NCBI GenBank assembly: GCA_002159065.1
Contig: LZRV01000127.1
Coordinates: forward strand, 1-50,087
DNA: 50,087 nucleotides
From: Paenibacillaceae bacterium ZCTH02-B3
Lineage (GTDB): Bacteria; Bacillota; Bacilli; Paenibacillales; Paenibacillaceae
Reading direction: 5' to 3'
Part shown: positions 1 to 8,095 of the stretch, one piece after another
Numbering within the stretch: the stretch's first letter is position 1
Layout: every line of letters begins with the position of its first letter
Notes under the pieces: model-generated
Seen by the model: only the letters and a program-made list of their open reading frames with translations
Databases searched by the model: none
Told to the model about the DNA's origin: nothing
Made by a program: the position numbers and the translations under genes

Positions 1-587
1 CCGTTCTGGACATGCGTGCTGCCTTCCCGCAGTTCGACGTTGACGCCGTAACCCTCCTGGCCCAGGTAAGCAAATATGGGCGCGTAGCCGTCGAAACCTT
101 TGTAGGTGCGGCAGACGCCTTCTTTTCGGGTGCCGGAATTGTCAAAGGGAGAAACGTCGATGTCCAGCGGTACGCAGACGACCGAACCGGCCTGAACACC
201 GGTAAGCGGCGCCTGGACGCGGCGAATCAGATCGGCGGATTCCTCCAGAAGAATCTCGTTCCATCCCGCCGCTTCTGTCGCAGCACGATCCAGGCGTTGC
301 CGAAGCGTCGGGCTGGAGGGCACTTTTTGCAGTTGCAAACAGATCGGAAATACATCGTCGTTCCGAAACGGCTCAATATGGTCGAAATCGCTCTTGCCTT
401 GGCAGAGAAGCCCGATGTAACTTTTCATCACGTCGGCATGAGAATGATAGGGGTTCTCCATCTCCGAAAGGCGTGTATGGTTTAAACGCTGGGCTAATCT
501 GGTATGTGCAAGCAATGCCCCTACGGTTGCAAGACCGGCATGGGTGGAAAGGATAAGCTCCTTGGAGCGGACGAACTTGATTTTCAT
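1..587 (-). CDS. IS1380-family transposase, N-terminal part (runs off the left edge)
   Basis: The reading frame is open from an ATG at 587 to the window edge (195 complete codons). The protein begins MKIKFVRSKELILSTHAGLA. Around residues 140-175 it carries LDIDVSPFDNSG followed by RTYKGFDGYAPIFAYLG, which I recognise as the first catalytic-Asp region of IS1380-type DDE transposases. The rest of the catalytic core and the other end of the element lie outside the window. A GGGGTG a few bases upstream is a modest ribosome-binding site. Base composition is clearly less GC-rich than in the neighbouring genes, consistent with transfer. I could not identify the terminal inverted repeat in 588-770, so the element boundary is unknown and intactness cannot be judged. 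Confidence 0.85.
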   Translation of the reverse strand, partial: MKIKFVRSKELILSTHAGLATVGALLAHTRLAQRLNHTRLSEMENPYHSHADVMKSYIGLLCQGKSDFDHIEPFRNDDVFPICLQLQKVPSSPTLRQRLDRAATEAAGWNEILLEESADLIRRVQAPLTGVQAGSVVCVPLDIDVSPFDNSGTRKEGVCRTYKGFDGYAPIFAYLGQEGYGVNVELREGSTHVQN

Positions 588-775
588 ATATGACACCCCG
601 CAGGTGAATGTTATCTTGTTTATGTCATTCGCCTTCGGAAGTGTATTTGCCTGCTTTTTCTCGCATTTTCATCAGTTGATGATCACGGATTCAGGCCTTA
701 CTCATACTGACATTTTCTCGGAACAGTTACACCCTGACAATATCACAGAACAACAACAGCGGGGCGTTCGATTTC

Positions 776-804
776 TTTACATTCTCCCGGGGCCGTGGTA
801 TCTT
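776..804 (+). promoter_or_regulatory. Candidate sigma-A promoter of the proBAC leader
   Basis: TTTACA at 776-781 and TATCTT at 799-804 are separated by 17 bases, placing transcription start near 811, just before the T-box leader. Nothing else recognisable lies in 588-775 apart from the less GC-rich sequence that may still belong to the insertion element. Confidence 0.5.
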
Positions 805-825
805 TTTAATAAAGTCTCAAATGAA

Positions 826-1087
826 AATGCGATGACGGGAACCGAAGCGAAGGCAAGGCCCGTCCCAGAGAGCGGGCTCCGAGGCTGCAAGGGCCCGCCG
901 GGTCTTTCGCTTCCCCCATCCCCGAGCGGCCGGCGACGAGCCGGACGGCGTCCGCCGTTAACGGGACCTGAGGGGACGGAGTCCGGTACCTGCGGCGCGA
1001 TGGACGCCGGTATTGCGACCCCGTCAACAAAGGTGGTACCGCGGAAGCTCGCTTCCGTCCTTTGGAGGGCGGAAGCGTTTTGTTTTG
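826..1087 (+). ncRNA. T-box leader of the proline operon (tRNA-Pro sensing)
   Basis: The hallmark T-box sequence AACAAAGGTGGTACCGCGG lies at 1026-1044, immediately before a terminator. Stem I can be traced: GAAGCGAA (844-851) pairs with TTCGCTTC (906-913), and the typical apical CAGAGAG and GGCTGCAAG segments lie between them. A kink-turn-like TGA/GAG pair sits below. The internal loop on the 3' side (914-918) reads CCCCA, so a CCC proline specifier followed by a purine is available, which suits the downstream proBAC genes. In this family uncharged tRNA pairs with both the specifier and the T-box bulge and stabilises the antiterminator. The specifier assignment is an inference from hand folding. 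Confidence 0.88.
1050..1087 (+). terminator. T-box attenuator terminator
   Basis: CGCTTCCGTCC (1050-1060) pairs over 11 positions, with one G-T wobble, with the segment at 1067-1077, and is followed by TTTTGTTTTG. The 5' arm can instead pair with GCGGAAGC in the T-box to form the antiterminator, so the two structures are mutually exclusive. Confidence 0.88.
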
Positions 1088-1099
1088 GGGTGGCATGCG

Positions 1100-2230
1100 A
1101 TGAACCAGCGGATCGTGATCAAAATCGGCAGCAGTTCCCTCGCCTCGCCGGAAGGCGGCCTTATCCGCGAGCGCGTCCGGTTTCTCGCGGCGGAAATCGC
1201 GTCCGTCCTGCGGGAAGGACGGCAGGTGCTCGTCGTCTCCTCGGGGGCGATCGCGGCCGGATACCGCCTTCTCGGATACAAGACGAGGCCGCGTCTCCTG
1301 CACGAAAAACAGGCGGCGGCCGCCGTCGGCCAGGCCCTGCTCATGCAGGCCTACGAGGAGGCGTTCTCGGAATACGGCCTTCCGGTGGCGCAAATCCTGC
1401 TTACCCGGCCGGATTTCGGCGACCGGACGCGAGCCCGCAACGCCCTGTCCACCCTGGAGGAACTGCTCCGCCAGGGAGCGGTGCCCGTCATCAACGAAAA
1501 CGACACCGTCGCCGTCGACGAAATCCGCTTCGGCGACAACGATACCCTTTCGGCGTTGACCGCCGCCCTGGTAAAGGCGGACGGCCTGTATATGCTGACC
1601 GACACCGACGGCCTGTATACCGCGGACCCCCGCAAGGATCCGAATGCCCGCCGGATCGGCCGGGTCGGCGTCATCACCGATGAGCTGATGCGGATGGCCG
1701 GCGGGGCGGGCACGACGGTCGGCACCGGCGGCATGCGTTCCAAGATGGAGGCCGCCCGCATCGCCCAGGCGGGAGGCGTGCCGGTGTTCGTCGGCCGCGT
1801 GGCGGAGCCCGGCGATCTCGCCGCCGCCCTGCGCGGCGAAGGCAAAGGCACCTATTTCGCCGCCGGCGAACACACCCTGCCCGTCAAGAAACTGTGGATC
1901 GGCTACCTGTCCGAGCCGCGCGGCCGGATCATCGTCGACCCCGGCGCGGAACGGGCGCTGGTGTACGGGGGCAAAAGCCTGCTCCCCGCCGGCGTCGTCG
2001 GGGTCGTCGGCGATTTTCGCCCCGGCGACGTCGCGGAAGTGGCCGCCGAAGACGGCCGCGTCATCGGACGCGGGATCGTCCGGCACTCCGCCCGCCAGGT
2101 GAACCGCATCCGCGGGCTGTCCAGCGAAGAGGCCTTGCGGGCCGCGGACATCCCCCGGCCGGAAATCATCCATCGCGACGAATGGGTCGCGTTGCCGGAA
2201 CAACCGAAGGAGGTACATTCCCGTGAGTGA
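1100..2230 (+). CDS. proB: Glutamate 5-kinase
   Basis: Catalyses ATP-dependent phosphorylation of glutamate, the first committed step of proline synthesis in the cytoplasm. The 376-residue product has an amino-acid-kinase domain starting IVIKIGSSSL (residues 4-13) with the nucleotide/substrate loop TDTDGLYTADPRK near residue 168. A C-terminal PUA domain begins near residue 274; this two-domain length is normal for the family. The start at 1100 is chosen over an in-frame codon at 1013 because GGGGTGG (1087-1093) precedes it and the earlier codon lies inside the T-box. The stop overlaps the proA start by 8 bases, indicating translational coupling. Confidence 0.96.
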   Translation: MNQRIVIKIGSSSLASPEGGLIRERVRFLAAEIASVLREGRQVLVVSSGAIAAGYRLLGYKTRPRLLHEKQAAAAVGQALLMQAYEEAFSEYGLPVAQILLTRPDFGDRTRARNALSTLEELLRQGAVPVINENDTVAVDEIRFGDNDTLSALTAALVKADGLYMLTDTDGLYTADPRKDPNARRIGRVGVITDELMRMAGGAGTTVGTGGMRSKMEAARIAQAGGVPVFVGRVAEPGDLAAALRGEGKGTYFAAGEHTLPVKKLWIGYLSEPRGRIIVDPGAERALVYGGKSLLPAGVVGVVGDFRPGDVAEVAAEDGRVIGRGIVRHSARQVNRIRGLSSEEALRAADIPRPEIIHRDEWVALPEQPKEVHSRE

Positions 2231-3506
2231 GATCCAAACCAAAAACGAAGTTCGAACCGAAAGCGAAGTCCGCGCCAAGGCGCTTCTTGCCCGCAAGGCG
2301 GCGGCGGTTTTGGCCCGTCTTGCCACCGAACGGAAAAACGAAGCCCTGCTCCGCATGGCGGACGTCCTGGTCCGCCGCCAGGACGAAATCCTCGCCGCCA
2401 ACGAACGGGATCTGGAACGCGGACGGAGGCAGGGCATGCCGAACGGGCTGCTCGACCGCCTCATGCTGAATCCGTCCCGCATCGCCGGCATGGCGGAAGG
2501 CCTGCGGGAGGTCGCCGCCCTTCCCGATCCCGTCGGCGACGTGCTGGAAATCTTCCGGCGGCCGAACGGGCTCGAAATCGCCAAAGTGCGCGTGCCCCTC
2601 GGGGTGATCGGCATCATCTTCGAGGCGCGGCCCAACGTCACCGCGGACGCCTCCGGGCTGTGCCTGAAAACCGGCAACGCCGTCTTGCTGCGCGGCAGCT
2701 CCTCGGCTCTCGAGTCCAACCGGAGCATCGTCGCGGTCCTGCGCGATGCGCTGGCGGGCACCGCGGTTCCGGCCGACGCCATCCAACTGGTGGAGGATCC
2801 GGGACGCGGCGCGGTGGATGACATGCTCAAGGCCAACGGCCTGCTGGATGTCCTCATCCCCCGCGGAGGCGCTTCCCTGATCCGCACCGTGGTGGAAAAC
2901 GCCACCGTCCCCGTCATCGAGACGGGCGCCGGCGTGTGCCACACCTATCTCGACGCTTCGGCCCGGCCGGACATGGCGGAAGCGATCGCCCTGAACGCGA
3001 AGCTGTCACGGCCTTCCGTGTGCAACGCCATGGAGACGCTGCTCGTGCACCGCGAGTTCGCCGAAGGCCATCTGGCCGGCCTGCTCGGCAAGTTCCGCGA
3101 CGCCGGCGTCGAGCTGCGCGGTTGCGATCGTACGCGGCGTTTCGCGCCGTGGGCGAAGCCGGCCGCGGACGAAGACTACGCGACGGAATACAACGACCTG
3201 ATCCTGAACGTCAGGGTGGTGGACGGTCTCGACGAGGCGCTGGACCACATCCGCCGCTTCGGCACGATGCATTCCGAATGCATCGTCACCGAATCCGCGG
3301 AAAACGCGGAACGGTTTCTGCGGGAAGTGGACGCCGCCGCCGTCTACCACAACGCGTCCACCCGTTTCACCGACGGTTTCGAGTTCGGGTTCGGCGCGGA
3401 AATCGGCATCAGCACCCAGAAGCTGCACGCCCGCGGACCGATGGGACTTCCGGAGCTGACGTCGTACAAGTACATCGTGCGGGGCAACGGCCAAATCCGC
3501 CGGTAG
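2223..3506 (+). CDS. proA: Gamma-glutamyl phosphate reductase (glutamate-5-semialdehyde dehydrogenase)
   Basis: NADPH-dependent reduction of the ProB product to glutamate 5-semialdehyde, the second step of proline synthesis. The 427-residue protein belongs to the aldehyde dehydrogenase superfamily. The catalytic cysteine lies in RPSVCNAMETLLVH (Cys about 267), and the NADP-binding region includes VPLGVIGIIFEARPNVTADA. The start is GTG at 2223 with an AAGGAGG ribosome-binding site ending 8 bases upstream inside proB. It is the middle gene of the proBAC operon. The N-terminal 20 residues are polar (SEIQTKNEVRTESEV) and a little longer than usual. Confidence 0.96.
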   Translation: MSEIQTKNEVRTESEVRAKALLARKAAAVLARLATERKNEALLRMADVLVRRQDEILAANERDLERGRRQGMPNGLLDRLMLNPSRIAGMAEGLREVAALPDPVGDVLEIFRRPNGLEIAKVRVPLGVIGIIFEARPNVTADASGLCLKTGNAVLLRGSSSALESNRSIVAVLRDALAGTAVPADAIQLVEDPGRGAVDDMLKANGLLDVLIPRGGASLIRTVVENATVPVIETGAGVCHTYLDASARPDMAEAIALNAKLSRPSVCNAMETLLVHREFAEGHLAGLLGKFRDAGVELRGCDRTRRFAPWAKPAADEDYATEYNDLILNVRVVDGLDEALDHIRRFGTMHSECIVTESAENAERFLREVDAAAVYHNASTRFTDGFEFGFGAEIGISTQKLHARGPMGLPELTSYKYIVRGNGQIRR

Positions 3507-3522
3507 AAAGGGGCGGCACCCG

Positions 3523-4380
3523 ATGGGCGGATCGCATTACGACATCTTCTTTCTCGGCGCCGGGTCCATGGCCGAGGCGCTGATCCGCGGCATCACGGGC
3601 TCGGGACTGCTGCCGCCGGAACGGGTCACGGCCGCCAACCGCTCAAACGCCGAACGGCTGCGCGAGCTGTCCGCGAAGTACGGAATCCGGGCGGCTTTCA
3701 GCGAAGAAGAAAAAATCGAAGCCCTGGCCCGCGCGGAAGTGGTGGTGCTCGGCATGAAGCCGAAGGACGCGGCGGAGGCGATCGTGTCCCTGAGGCCGCA
3801 TCTTGCGCCGCGGCAACTGGTCGTGTCGGTCATCGCCGGCCTGTCCACCGGCGTCATCCAGAACCTGCTCGGGCGCAGGCAGCCCGTGGCCAGAACGATG
3901 CCCAACACGTCCAGCCAGATCGGCCTGGGCGCCGCCGGCATCGCTTTTTCTCCCGAGGTGGGCGGCGAAGACCGCGAGAGAGTCCTGGCCCTTTTTCGGG
4001 CCGTGGGGCTTGCCGCCGTGGTCGAAGAAGAACTTCTCGACGCCGTGACCGCCGTGTCCGGCAGCGGACCCGCGTACATCTATTACATGATGGAAGCGAT
4101 GATGGAAGCCGCCGGACGGCTGGGCCTTTCGCCGGATGCGGCCCGGGAGCTTGTCGTGCAGACCGTGCGGGGAGCGGCGGAAACGGTGCGGCTTACCGGC
4201 GAAGAGCCGGCCGAACTCCGCCGGCGCGTCACCTCCCCCGGCGGCACCACCCAGGCAGCCATCGAAACGCTGGAGCGGATGGGCTTCCGGGAAGCGGTCA
4301 TCCGGGCCATGGAGCGGGCCGCGGAGCGGGCCGGCGAACTCGGCGCCGCCATCGCCGCCGAAGCCGAAGGCCGCTCCTGA
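3523..4380 (+). CDS. proC: Pyrroline-5-carboxylate reductase
   Basis: Final step of proline synthesis: reduction of 1-pyrroline-5-carboxylate to proline. The 285-residue protein starts with a Rossmann fold carrying FLGAGSMAEALIRGI (residues 8-22). Family motifs include RTMPNTSSQIGLG and, near residue 177, SGSGPAYIYYMMEAM of the dimerisation domain; VTSPGGTTQAAIETL closes the signature. The ATG follows proA by 16 bases with AAAGGGGCGG in front. Presence of all three genes in one T-box operon implies a complete glutamate-to-proline route responding to tRNA-Pro charging. Confidence 0.96.
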   Translation: MGGSHYDIFFLGAGSMAEALIRGITGSGLLPPERVTAANRSNAERLRELSAKYGIRAAFSEEEKIEALARAEVVVLGMKPKDAAEAIVSLRPHLAPRQLVVSVIAGLSTGVIQNLLGRRQPVARTMPNTSSQIGLGAAGIAFSPEVGGEDRERVLALFRAVGLAAVVEEELLDAVTAVSGSGPAYIYYMMEAMMEAAGRLGLSPDAARELVVQTVRGAAETVRLTGEEPAELRRRVTSPGGTTQAAIETLERMGFREAVIRAMERAAERAGELGAAIAAEAEGRS

Positions 4381-4432
4381 CCGGAAAGAAGCGAACGCCG
4401 GAAAATTCGCAATGTCCCGTCAGCCATGAACA

Positions 4433-4470
4433 AAAGCCCGCACCGATTGGAATTGTGCGGGCTTTCTCTC
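4433..4470. terminator. Bidirectional rho-independent terminator between proC and the DUF2500 gene
   Basis: AAAGCCCGCAC (4433-4443) and GTGCGGGCTTT (4455-4465) form a perfect 11-bp stem. T-rich sequence follows on the plus strand, and TTTTG follows on the minus strand, so it can serve both convergent genes. Confidence 0.85.
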
Positions 4471-4498
4471 ATGCGTTCCGGCAACGCCTTCCCGATCG

Positions 4499-4885
4499 TC
4501 AGCGCGCCAGGCTTCTGGCCGGCTCCGCGTCCCGTTCGAAATGCAGGAACGTGGTCCCCCGGTACATCAGCACCCCTTCGTCCATTTCCGCGAGCAGGCC
4601 GTATCTGGCGCCGTCCGTGCGGAATTCAAGCCGCCGGCCGTCTTCCGTCTGGAACGTGACGTAGTAGGCGGTGTCCGTCTGCACCTGGATCGGTCCGTTT
4701 TCCTGGTAGAACGGCCTGGACGACACGTCCGGGCGCTTGCCGACGACGCGGGCGCGCACGGACACGACCGGACGTCCGCGATCCCGCCAGCGCCCGGGCG
4801 ACGAGGCGATCAGAAGAAGCACGGCGGCGGCTCCGAGAGCCACCACGCCCAGAAACGGCAACAGGACGCCCTCCCACTCTGCCAC
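4499..4885 (-). CDS. DUF2500 membrane-anchored protein
   Basis: The 128-residue protein has one N-terminal membrane segment (GVLLPFLGVVALGAAAVLLL, residues 6-25) and a small soluble domain. The conserved run TAYYVTFQTEDGRRLEF followed by GARYGLLAEMDEGVLMYRGT matches the DUF2500 family, whose function is unknown. Start is GTG at 4885, preceded by AAAGGGAGGG. It stands alone between the proline operon (convergent) and dnaD (same strand, about 110 bases from this start to the dnaD stop on the far side of this gene). No partner gene suggests a role. Confidence 0.8.
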   Translation of the reverse strand: MAEWEGVLLPFLGVVALGAAAVLLLIASSPGRWRDRGRPVVSVRARVVGKRPDVSSRPFYQENGPIQVQTDTAYYVTFQTEDGRRLEFRTDGARYGLLAEMDEGVLMYRGTTFLHFERDAEPARSLAR

Positions 4886-5043
4886 CGCGCACCCTCCCTT
4901 TCCCGCAAATCCGCTTTGCTATTACCTATGATGCGGGCGTCAGCGGCATGCAACCCGATCTCTCCGTGTAAACGGATGACCCGCATGCGGCCGGAATCCG
5001 GATGGCACGCGATGCGGCGGCGAAAGACCTCAAGAAGCCATCG

Positions 5044-5745
5044 TCAGCGTCCCGGCCGGAATTTCTGCACATGGGACCGCGCTTCTTCCACGCTGGTCAC
5101 CCGGTTGCGGCTCCATTCCAGCAGAATCCGGTCGATGTACCGGAAGTGCAGTTTCCCGGCAAACACCGCTTCCTTCAGCGCGAACAGCACCAGCTCTTCC
5201 GGATAGCCGTCCTGGTCGAGCCAGGCTTCGATGGTCTCGCATTCCATCGGCGTAAGGGGCCGTCCGAACTCCTGTTCGAACGCCCGGAACACCCTGCCGG
5301 CGCCCTCGTCCGCCGGCGTCCGGACCGCGGGCGGAACGCTTCCGTCCGGCGGAGTTTTCGCGGAGTCCGCGGCGCGAAGGCGTCCTCCCGACGCGAGCAG
5401 TTCGCCGATGCGGTTGAACAGCCCGGTCAATGTGAACCGTTCCGCCAGCACGCCGGTTCCCGGATCGGTGTACTCGTCGATGCCAAGGAGCCCGAGCTTG
5501 ATCAGGCGCTGCAGCGCCTCGCCGATGGCCGCGGGCGTGGCGCCCAGCCGTTCGCAGAGCTGTTCGGTGGTGGGAAATTCGTTTTGCTCCAGCTGCCGAA
5601 ACGCCATCAGCTGGATGAGCAGCATCGCTTCCGTATCGCTGAGGCCGAGCGTCCTGTAGGTGCGCAGGAGGGCGTACGGCACGCTGACCGCCCCGTCCTG
5701 CAGCGCTTCCGCCCAGCCGCGCGCCAGCAGTTCCCTTTCGTTCAC
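5044..5745 (-). CDS. dnaD: DnaD-family replication initiation protein
   Basis: DnaD helps load the replicative helicase at origins and restart sites in low-GC Gram-positive bacteria. An N-terminal winged-helix region includes LLRTYRTLGLSDTEAMLLIQ. The C-terminal DnaD/DnaB_2 domain ends in YIDRILLEWSRN, containing the conserved YxxxIxxxW motif. I use GTG at 5745 (233 residues), which aligns with the usual N terminus and has GGAGAGGGTGAG upstream. An in-frame ATG at 5799 lacks a ribosome-binding site. In B. subtilis dnaD sits with asnS and nth; here it follows ackA on the same strand with no clear terminator between. Confidence 0.87.
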   Translation of the reverse strand: MNERELLARGWAEALQDGAVSVPYALLRTYRTLGLSDTEAMLLIQLMAFRQLEQNEFPTTEQLCERLGATPAAIGEALQRLIKLGLLGIDEYTDPGTGVLAERFTLTGLFNRIGELLASGGRLRAADSAKTPPDGSVPPAVRTPADEGAGRVFRAFEQEFGRPLTPMECETIEAWLDQDGYPEELVLFALKEAVFAGKLHFRYIDRILLEWSRNRVTSVEEARSHVQKFRPGR

Positions 5746-5836
5746 CGTCTCACCCTCTCCCAGAGGAACCGTCCCGGTGTCAGGGATTTCCGCGCCCATG
5801 CCTGCGGGTTCCGGCTTTCGCCGCGGGCGGCGGCCG

Positions 5837-7054
5837 CTAACGGTCCGCCGTCACGGCGCCGCGCACGAGCGCATGGGTGTCGCGGGCGATCATGAGCTCT
5901 TCGTTGGTCGGGACCACAAGCACCTCCACCCGCGAGTCGTCGGCCGAAATGCGCCGGGGGTCGTCCGACGCCGCCTCGTTGCGCGCGGGATCGAGCCGGA
6001 TGCCGAAAAACGTCAGGCCTTCGCAGACGCTTTGCCGGATCCGGGGCGAGTTTTCGCCGATCCCCGCCGTGAACACGAGCGCGTCGAGCCCGTCCATGGC
6101 GGCGGTGTAGGCGCCGATGTATTTCCGGAGGCGATAAACGAACATGTCGTAGGCCAGGCGCGCCCCTTCATGCCCCCGGTCCATCGCCTCCAGGATTTCC
6201 CGCATGTCGCCGCTGATCCCGGAAATCGCCAATAGCCCGCTGTGCTTGTTCAGCATCGAGCTGATTTCGTACAGCGTCAGATCTTCCTTGCCCATCGCGT
6301 ACGGGACGATGGCCGGATCGAGGTCGCCGCTGCGGGTGCCCATCATGAGCCCTTCCAGGGGCGTCATGCCCATGCTGGTGTCGTAGGATTTTCCGCCGAG
6401 AATCGCGGTGCAGCTGGCGCCGTTGCCCAAATGGCAGGTGATCATTTTCAGTTCTTCCAGCGGACGCCCGAGAAATTCCGCGGCCCGCCTGCTTACGTAA
6501 TCATGGGAGGTTCCGTGGAATCCGTAGCGGCGGATTTTGTGCCGGCGGTACAAAACGGTCGGAATGGCGTACATGTAGGAAGTCGGAGGCATCGTCTGAT
6601 GGAAGGCGGTGTCGAATACCACCGCCTGGGGAACGCCGGGCAGGACTTCCTCGACCGCGTTGATGCCCGCCAGATGGGCGGGGTTGTGCAGCGGCGCAAG
6701 GTCGAACAGCGAGCGGATTTCCCGCTTCACCTCCGGCGTCACCAGCACGGAATGCTTGAACGATTCCCCGCCGTGCACGACCCGGTGGCCGACGGCGGCG
6801 ATTTCTCCGGGGTCCGCCAGGACGCCGTGTTCCGGGTGGGTGAGCAGCGCCAGCATTTTGCGCACCGCCGCGGTGTGGTCCAGAATTTCCGACACGTCGC
6901 TGATCTCGCGGCCATCTCCCGTTTCCTGGAACACGATGGACGAATCCAGCCCGATCCGCTCCACGCGGCCTTTGGCCAGCACCTTTTCGTCGGTCATGTC
7001 AAAAAGCTGGTACTTCAGCGACGAGCTGCCCGCGTTGATCACGAGGATGTTCAC
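5837..7054 (-). CDS. ackA: Acetate kinase
   Basis: Interconverts acetate plus ATP and acetyl phosphate plus ADP. The protein starts ILVINAGSSSLKYQLFD (phosphate/Mg site), and carries FHGTSHDYVSRR, HLGNGASCTAI near residue 205 and FTAGIGENSPRIRQ near 325, all signature segments of the acetokinase family; 405 residues is a standard length. The start is GTG at 7054, overlapping the stop of the upstream dehydrogenase by 4 bases (GTGA), so the two are translationally coupled. A phosphotransacetylase gene is not present in the window. Confidence 0.95.
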   Translation of the reverse strand: MNILVINAGSSSLKYQLFDMTDEKVLAKGRVERIGLDSSIVFQETGDGREISDVSEILDHTAAVRKMLALLTHPEHGVLADPGEIAAVGHRVVHGGESFKHSVLVTPEVKREIRSLFDLAPLHNPAHLAGINAVEEVLPGVPQAVVFDTAFHQTMPPTSYMYAIPTVLYRRHKIRRYGFHGTSHDYVSRRAAEFLGRPLEELKMITCHLGNGASCTAILGGKSYDTSMGMTPLEGLMMGTRSGDLDPAIVPYAMGKEDLTLYEISSMLNKHSGLLAISGISGDMREILEAMDRGHEGARLAYDMFVYRLRKYIGAYTAAMDGLDALVFTAGIGENSPRIRQSVCEGLTFFGIRLDPARNEAASDDPRRISADDSRVEVLVVPTNEELMIARDTHALVRGAVTADR

Positions 7055-7923
7055 CGGATCCGCTCACCGTCCTTGCCGTATGCGAAAAACCCGACGCCGG
7101 TCTTGACGCCCAGCTGGCCGGCGCGCACCTTCTTGCGGAGCAGGATCGAAGGGCGGTATTTGAGTTCGCCGTATTCTCTGAACATCCGTTCCAGCGCGGC
7201 CAGCACCGAATCGAGGCCGAACCGGTCCGCCATTTCGAGGGGACCGTATTCGAACTGGTATCCGATGCGCATCGCGTCGTCGATGTCCTCCGCCGAAGCG
7301 ACGCCTTCTTCCAGGAGACGCAAGGCTTCGTTGATCAGAAGGCAGATCAGCCTCGTCGTCACGAACCCCGGCGATTCGTAGACCATGACGCCCTTTTTCT
7401 CAATGGCCACTTCCACGAACTGTTTCGTTTTTTCAAAGGTTTCGTCGGAGGTTTGCAGGCCCCGGATGATTTCCACCACGCCGGCGTGGATCGTCGGATA
7501 GACGAAGTGCATGCCGATTACCCGTTCCGGATGACGGGTTGCGCCGGCCAGCTCGGTAAGGCTGAGCGTGGAGGTATTGCTGGCGATGACCGTTTCCTGA
7601 CCGAGCAGCTCGCCGAGGCGGGCAAACACCCGCTTCTTGATGTCCATGTCCTCCGTGACCGTCTCGATGACCAGATCGCAGCCCGAGAGATTTTCCATTT
7701 CGAGCCCGAGGTGAATCCGGCCCAGAATGAGCCTCTTCTCCGCCTGCGTGATCGCCCAGCGTTCCAGTTGCCGTTCCAGACTCGCCTCCAGTCCGGCCCT
7801 CGCCGCGGCCAGATGTTCTTCGTCCTTTTCCACGAGGCGCACCTCAAGGCCTTTCGACGCCAGCATCTCCGCGATGCTCCGGCCCATCGTGCCGCCGCCG
7901 ACCACGCCGATCGAGCGAAACAT
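7051..7923 (-). CDS. hbd: 3-hydroxyacyl-CoA dehydrogenase family protein (3-hydroxybutyryl-CoA dehydrogenase-like)
   Basis: A 290-residue NAD(P)-dependent dehydrogenase. The N-terminal Rossmann fold has IGVVGGGTMGRSIAEML (residues 5-21), followed by IETVTEDMDIKKRVF and ASNTSTLSLTELA. The catalytic histidine is in GMHFVYPTIHAGVVEII; the usual HFFNPV is altered to HFVYPT, so substrate preference is less certain. The C-terminal dimerisation domain contains YESPGFVTTRLICLLINEAL. Start ATG 7923 follows GGAGGGAG. Coupling to ackA suggests a role in short-chain acyl metabolism or overflow, but this is inference; no thiolase, crotonase or butyrate kinase lies nearby. Confidence 0.85.
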   Translation of the reverse strand: MFRSIGVVGGGTMGRSIAEMLASKGLEVRLVEKDEEHLAAARAGLEASLERQLERWAITQAEKRLILGRIHLGLEMENLSGCDLVIETVTEDMDIKKRVFARLGELLGQETVIASNTSTLSLTELAGATRHPERVIGMHFVYPTIHAGVVEIIRGLQTSDETFEKTKQFVEVAIEKKGVMVYESPGFVTTRLICLLINEALRLLEEGVASAEDIDDAMRIGYQFEYGPLEMADRFGLDSVLAALERMFREYGELKYRPSILLRKKVRAGQLGVKTGVGFFAYGKDGERIR

Positions 7924-7975
7924 GGGGCTCCCTCCACCCTTGCCGTGTCTCTTCCAGAGCCCTTGACGGGCAAAG

Positions 7976-7991
7976 CCGGACGGCCGTCCGG
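7976..7991. promoter_or_regulatory. Perfect 16-bp palindrome in the hbd-ackA leader
   Basis: CCGGACGGCCGTCCGG lies about 53 bases upstream of the hbd start codon. A candidate minus-strand -10 (TAAGAT) lies further upstream near 8000. It could be an operator or an RNA hairpin; in GC-rich DNA chance is a real alternative. Confidence 0.3.
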
Positions 7992-8022
7992 ACCAGTATC
8001 ATCTTACCATATTTTTTTGCCC

Positions 8023-8052
8023 CGAAAAAACAAAAGCCGCCTCCCGGCGGCT
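8023..8052 (-). terminator. Terminator of the sigma / membrane-protein operon
   Basis: On the minus strand AGCCGCC-GGGA-GGCGGCT is followed by TTTGTTTTTT, downstream of the gene ending at 8096. Confidence 0.85.
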
Positions 8053-8095
8053 CCGGCGGTACGGCGGGACGGGCGGCCGTGCGGTCCGACTCTTC

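Noticed and set aside
806..2944. A 712-codon open frame on the minus strand opposite proB and proA
   Set aside because: It runs antisense to two clearly recognisable genes, has no family similarity and is explained by GC-rich codon usage leaving few stops on the opposite strand.
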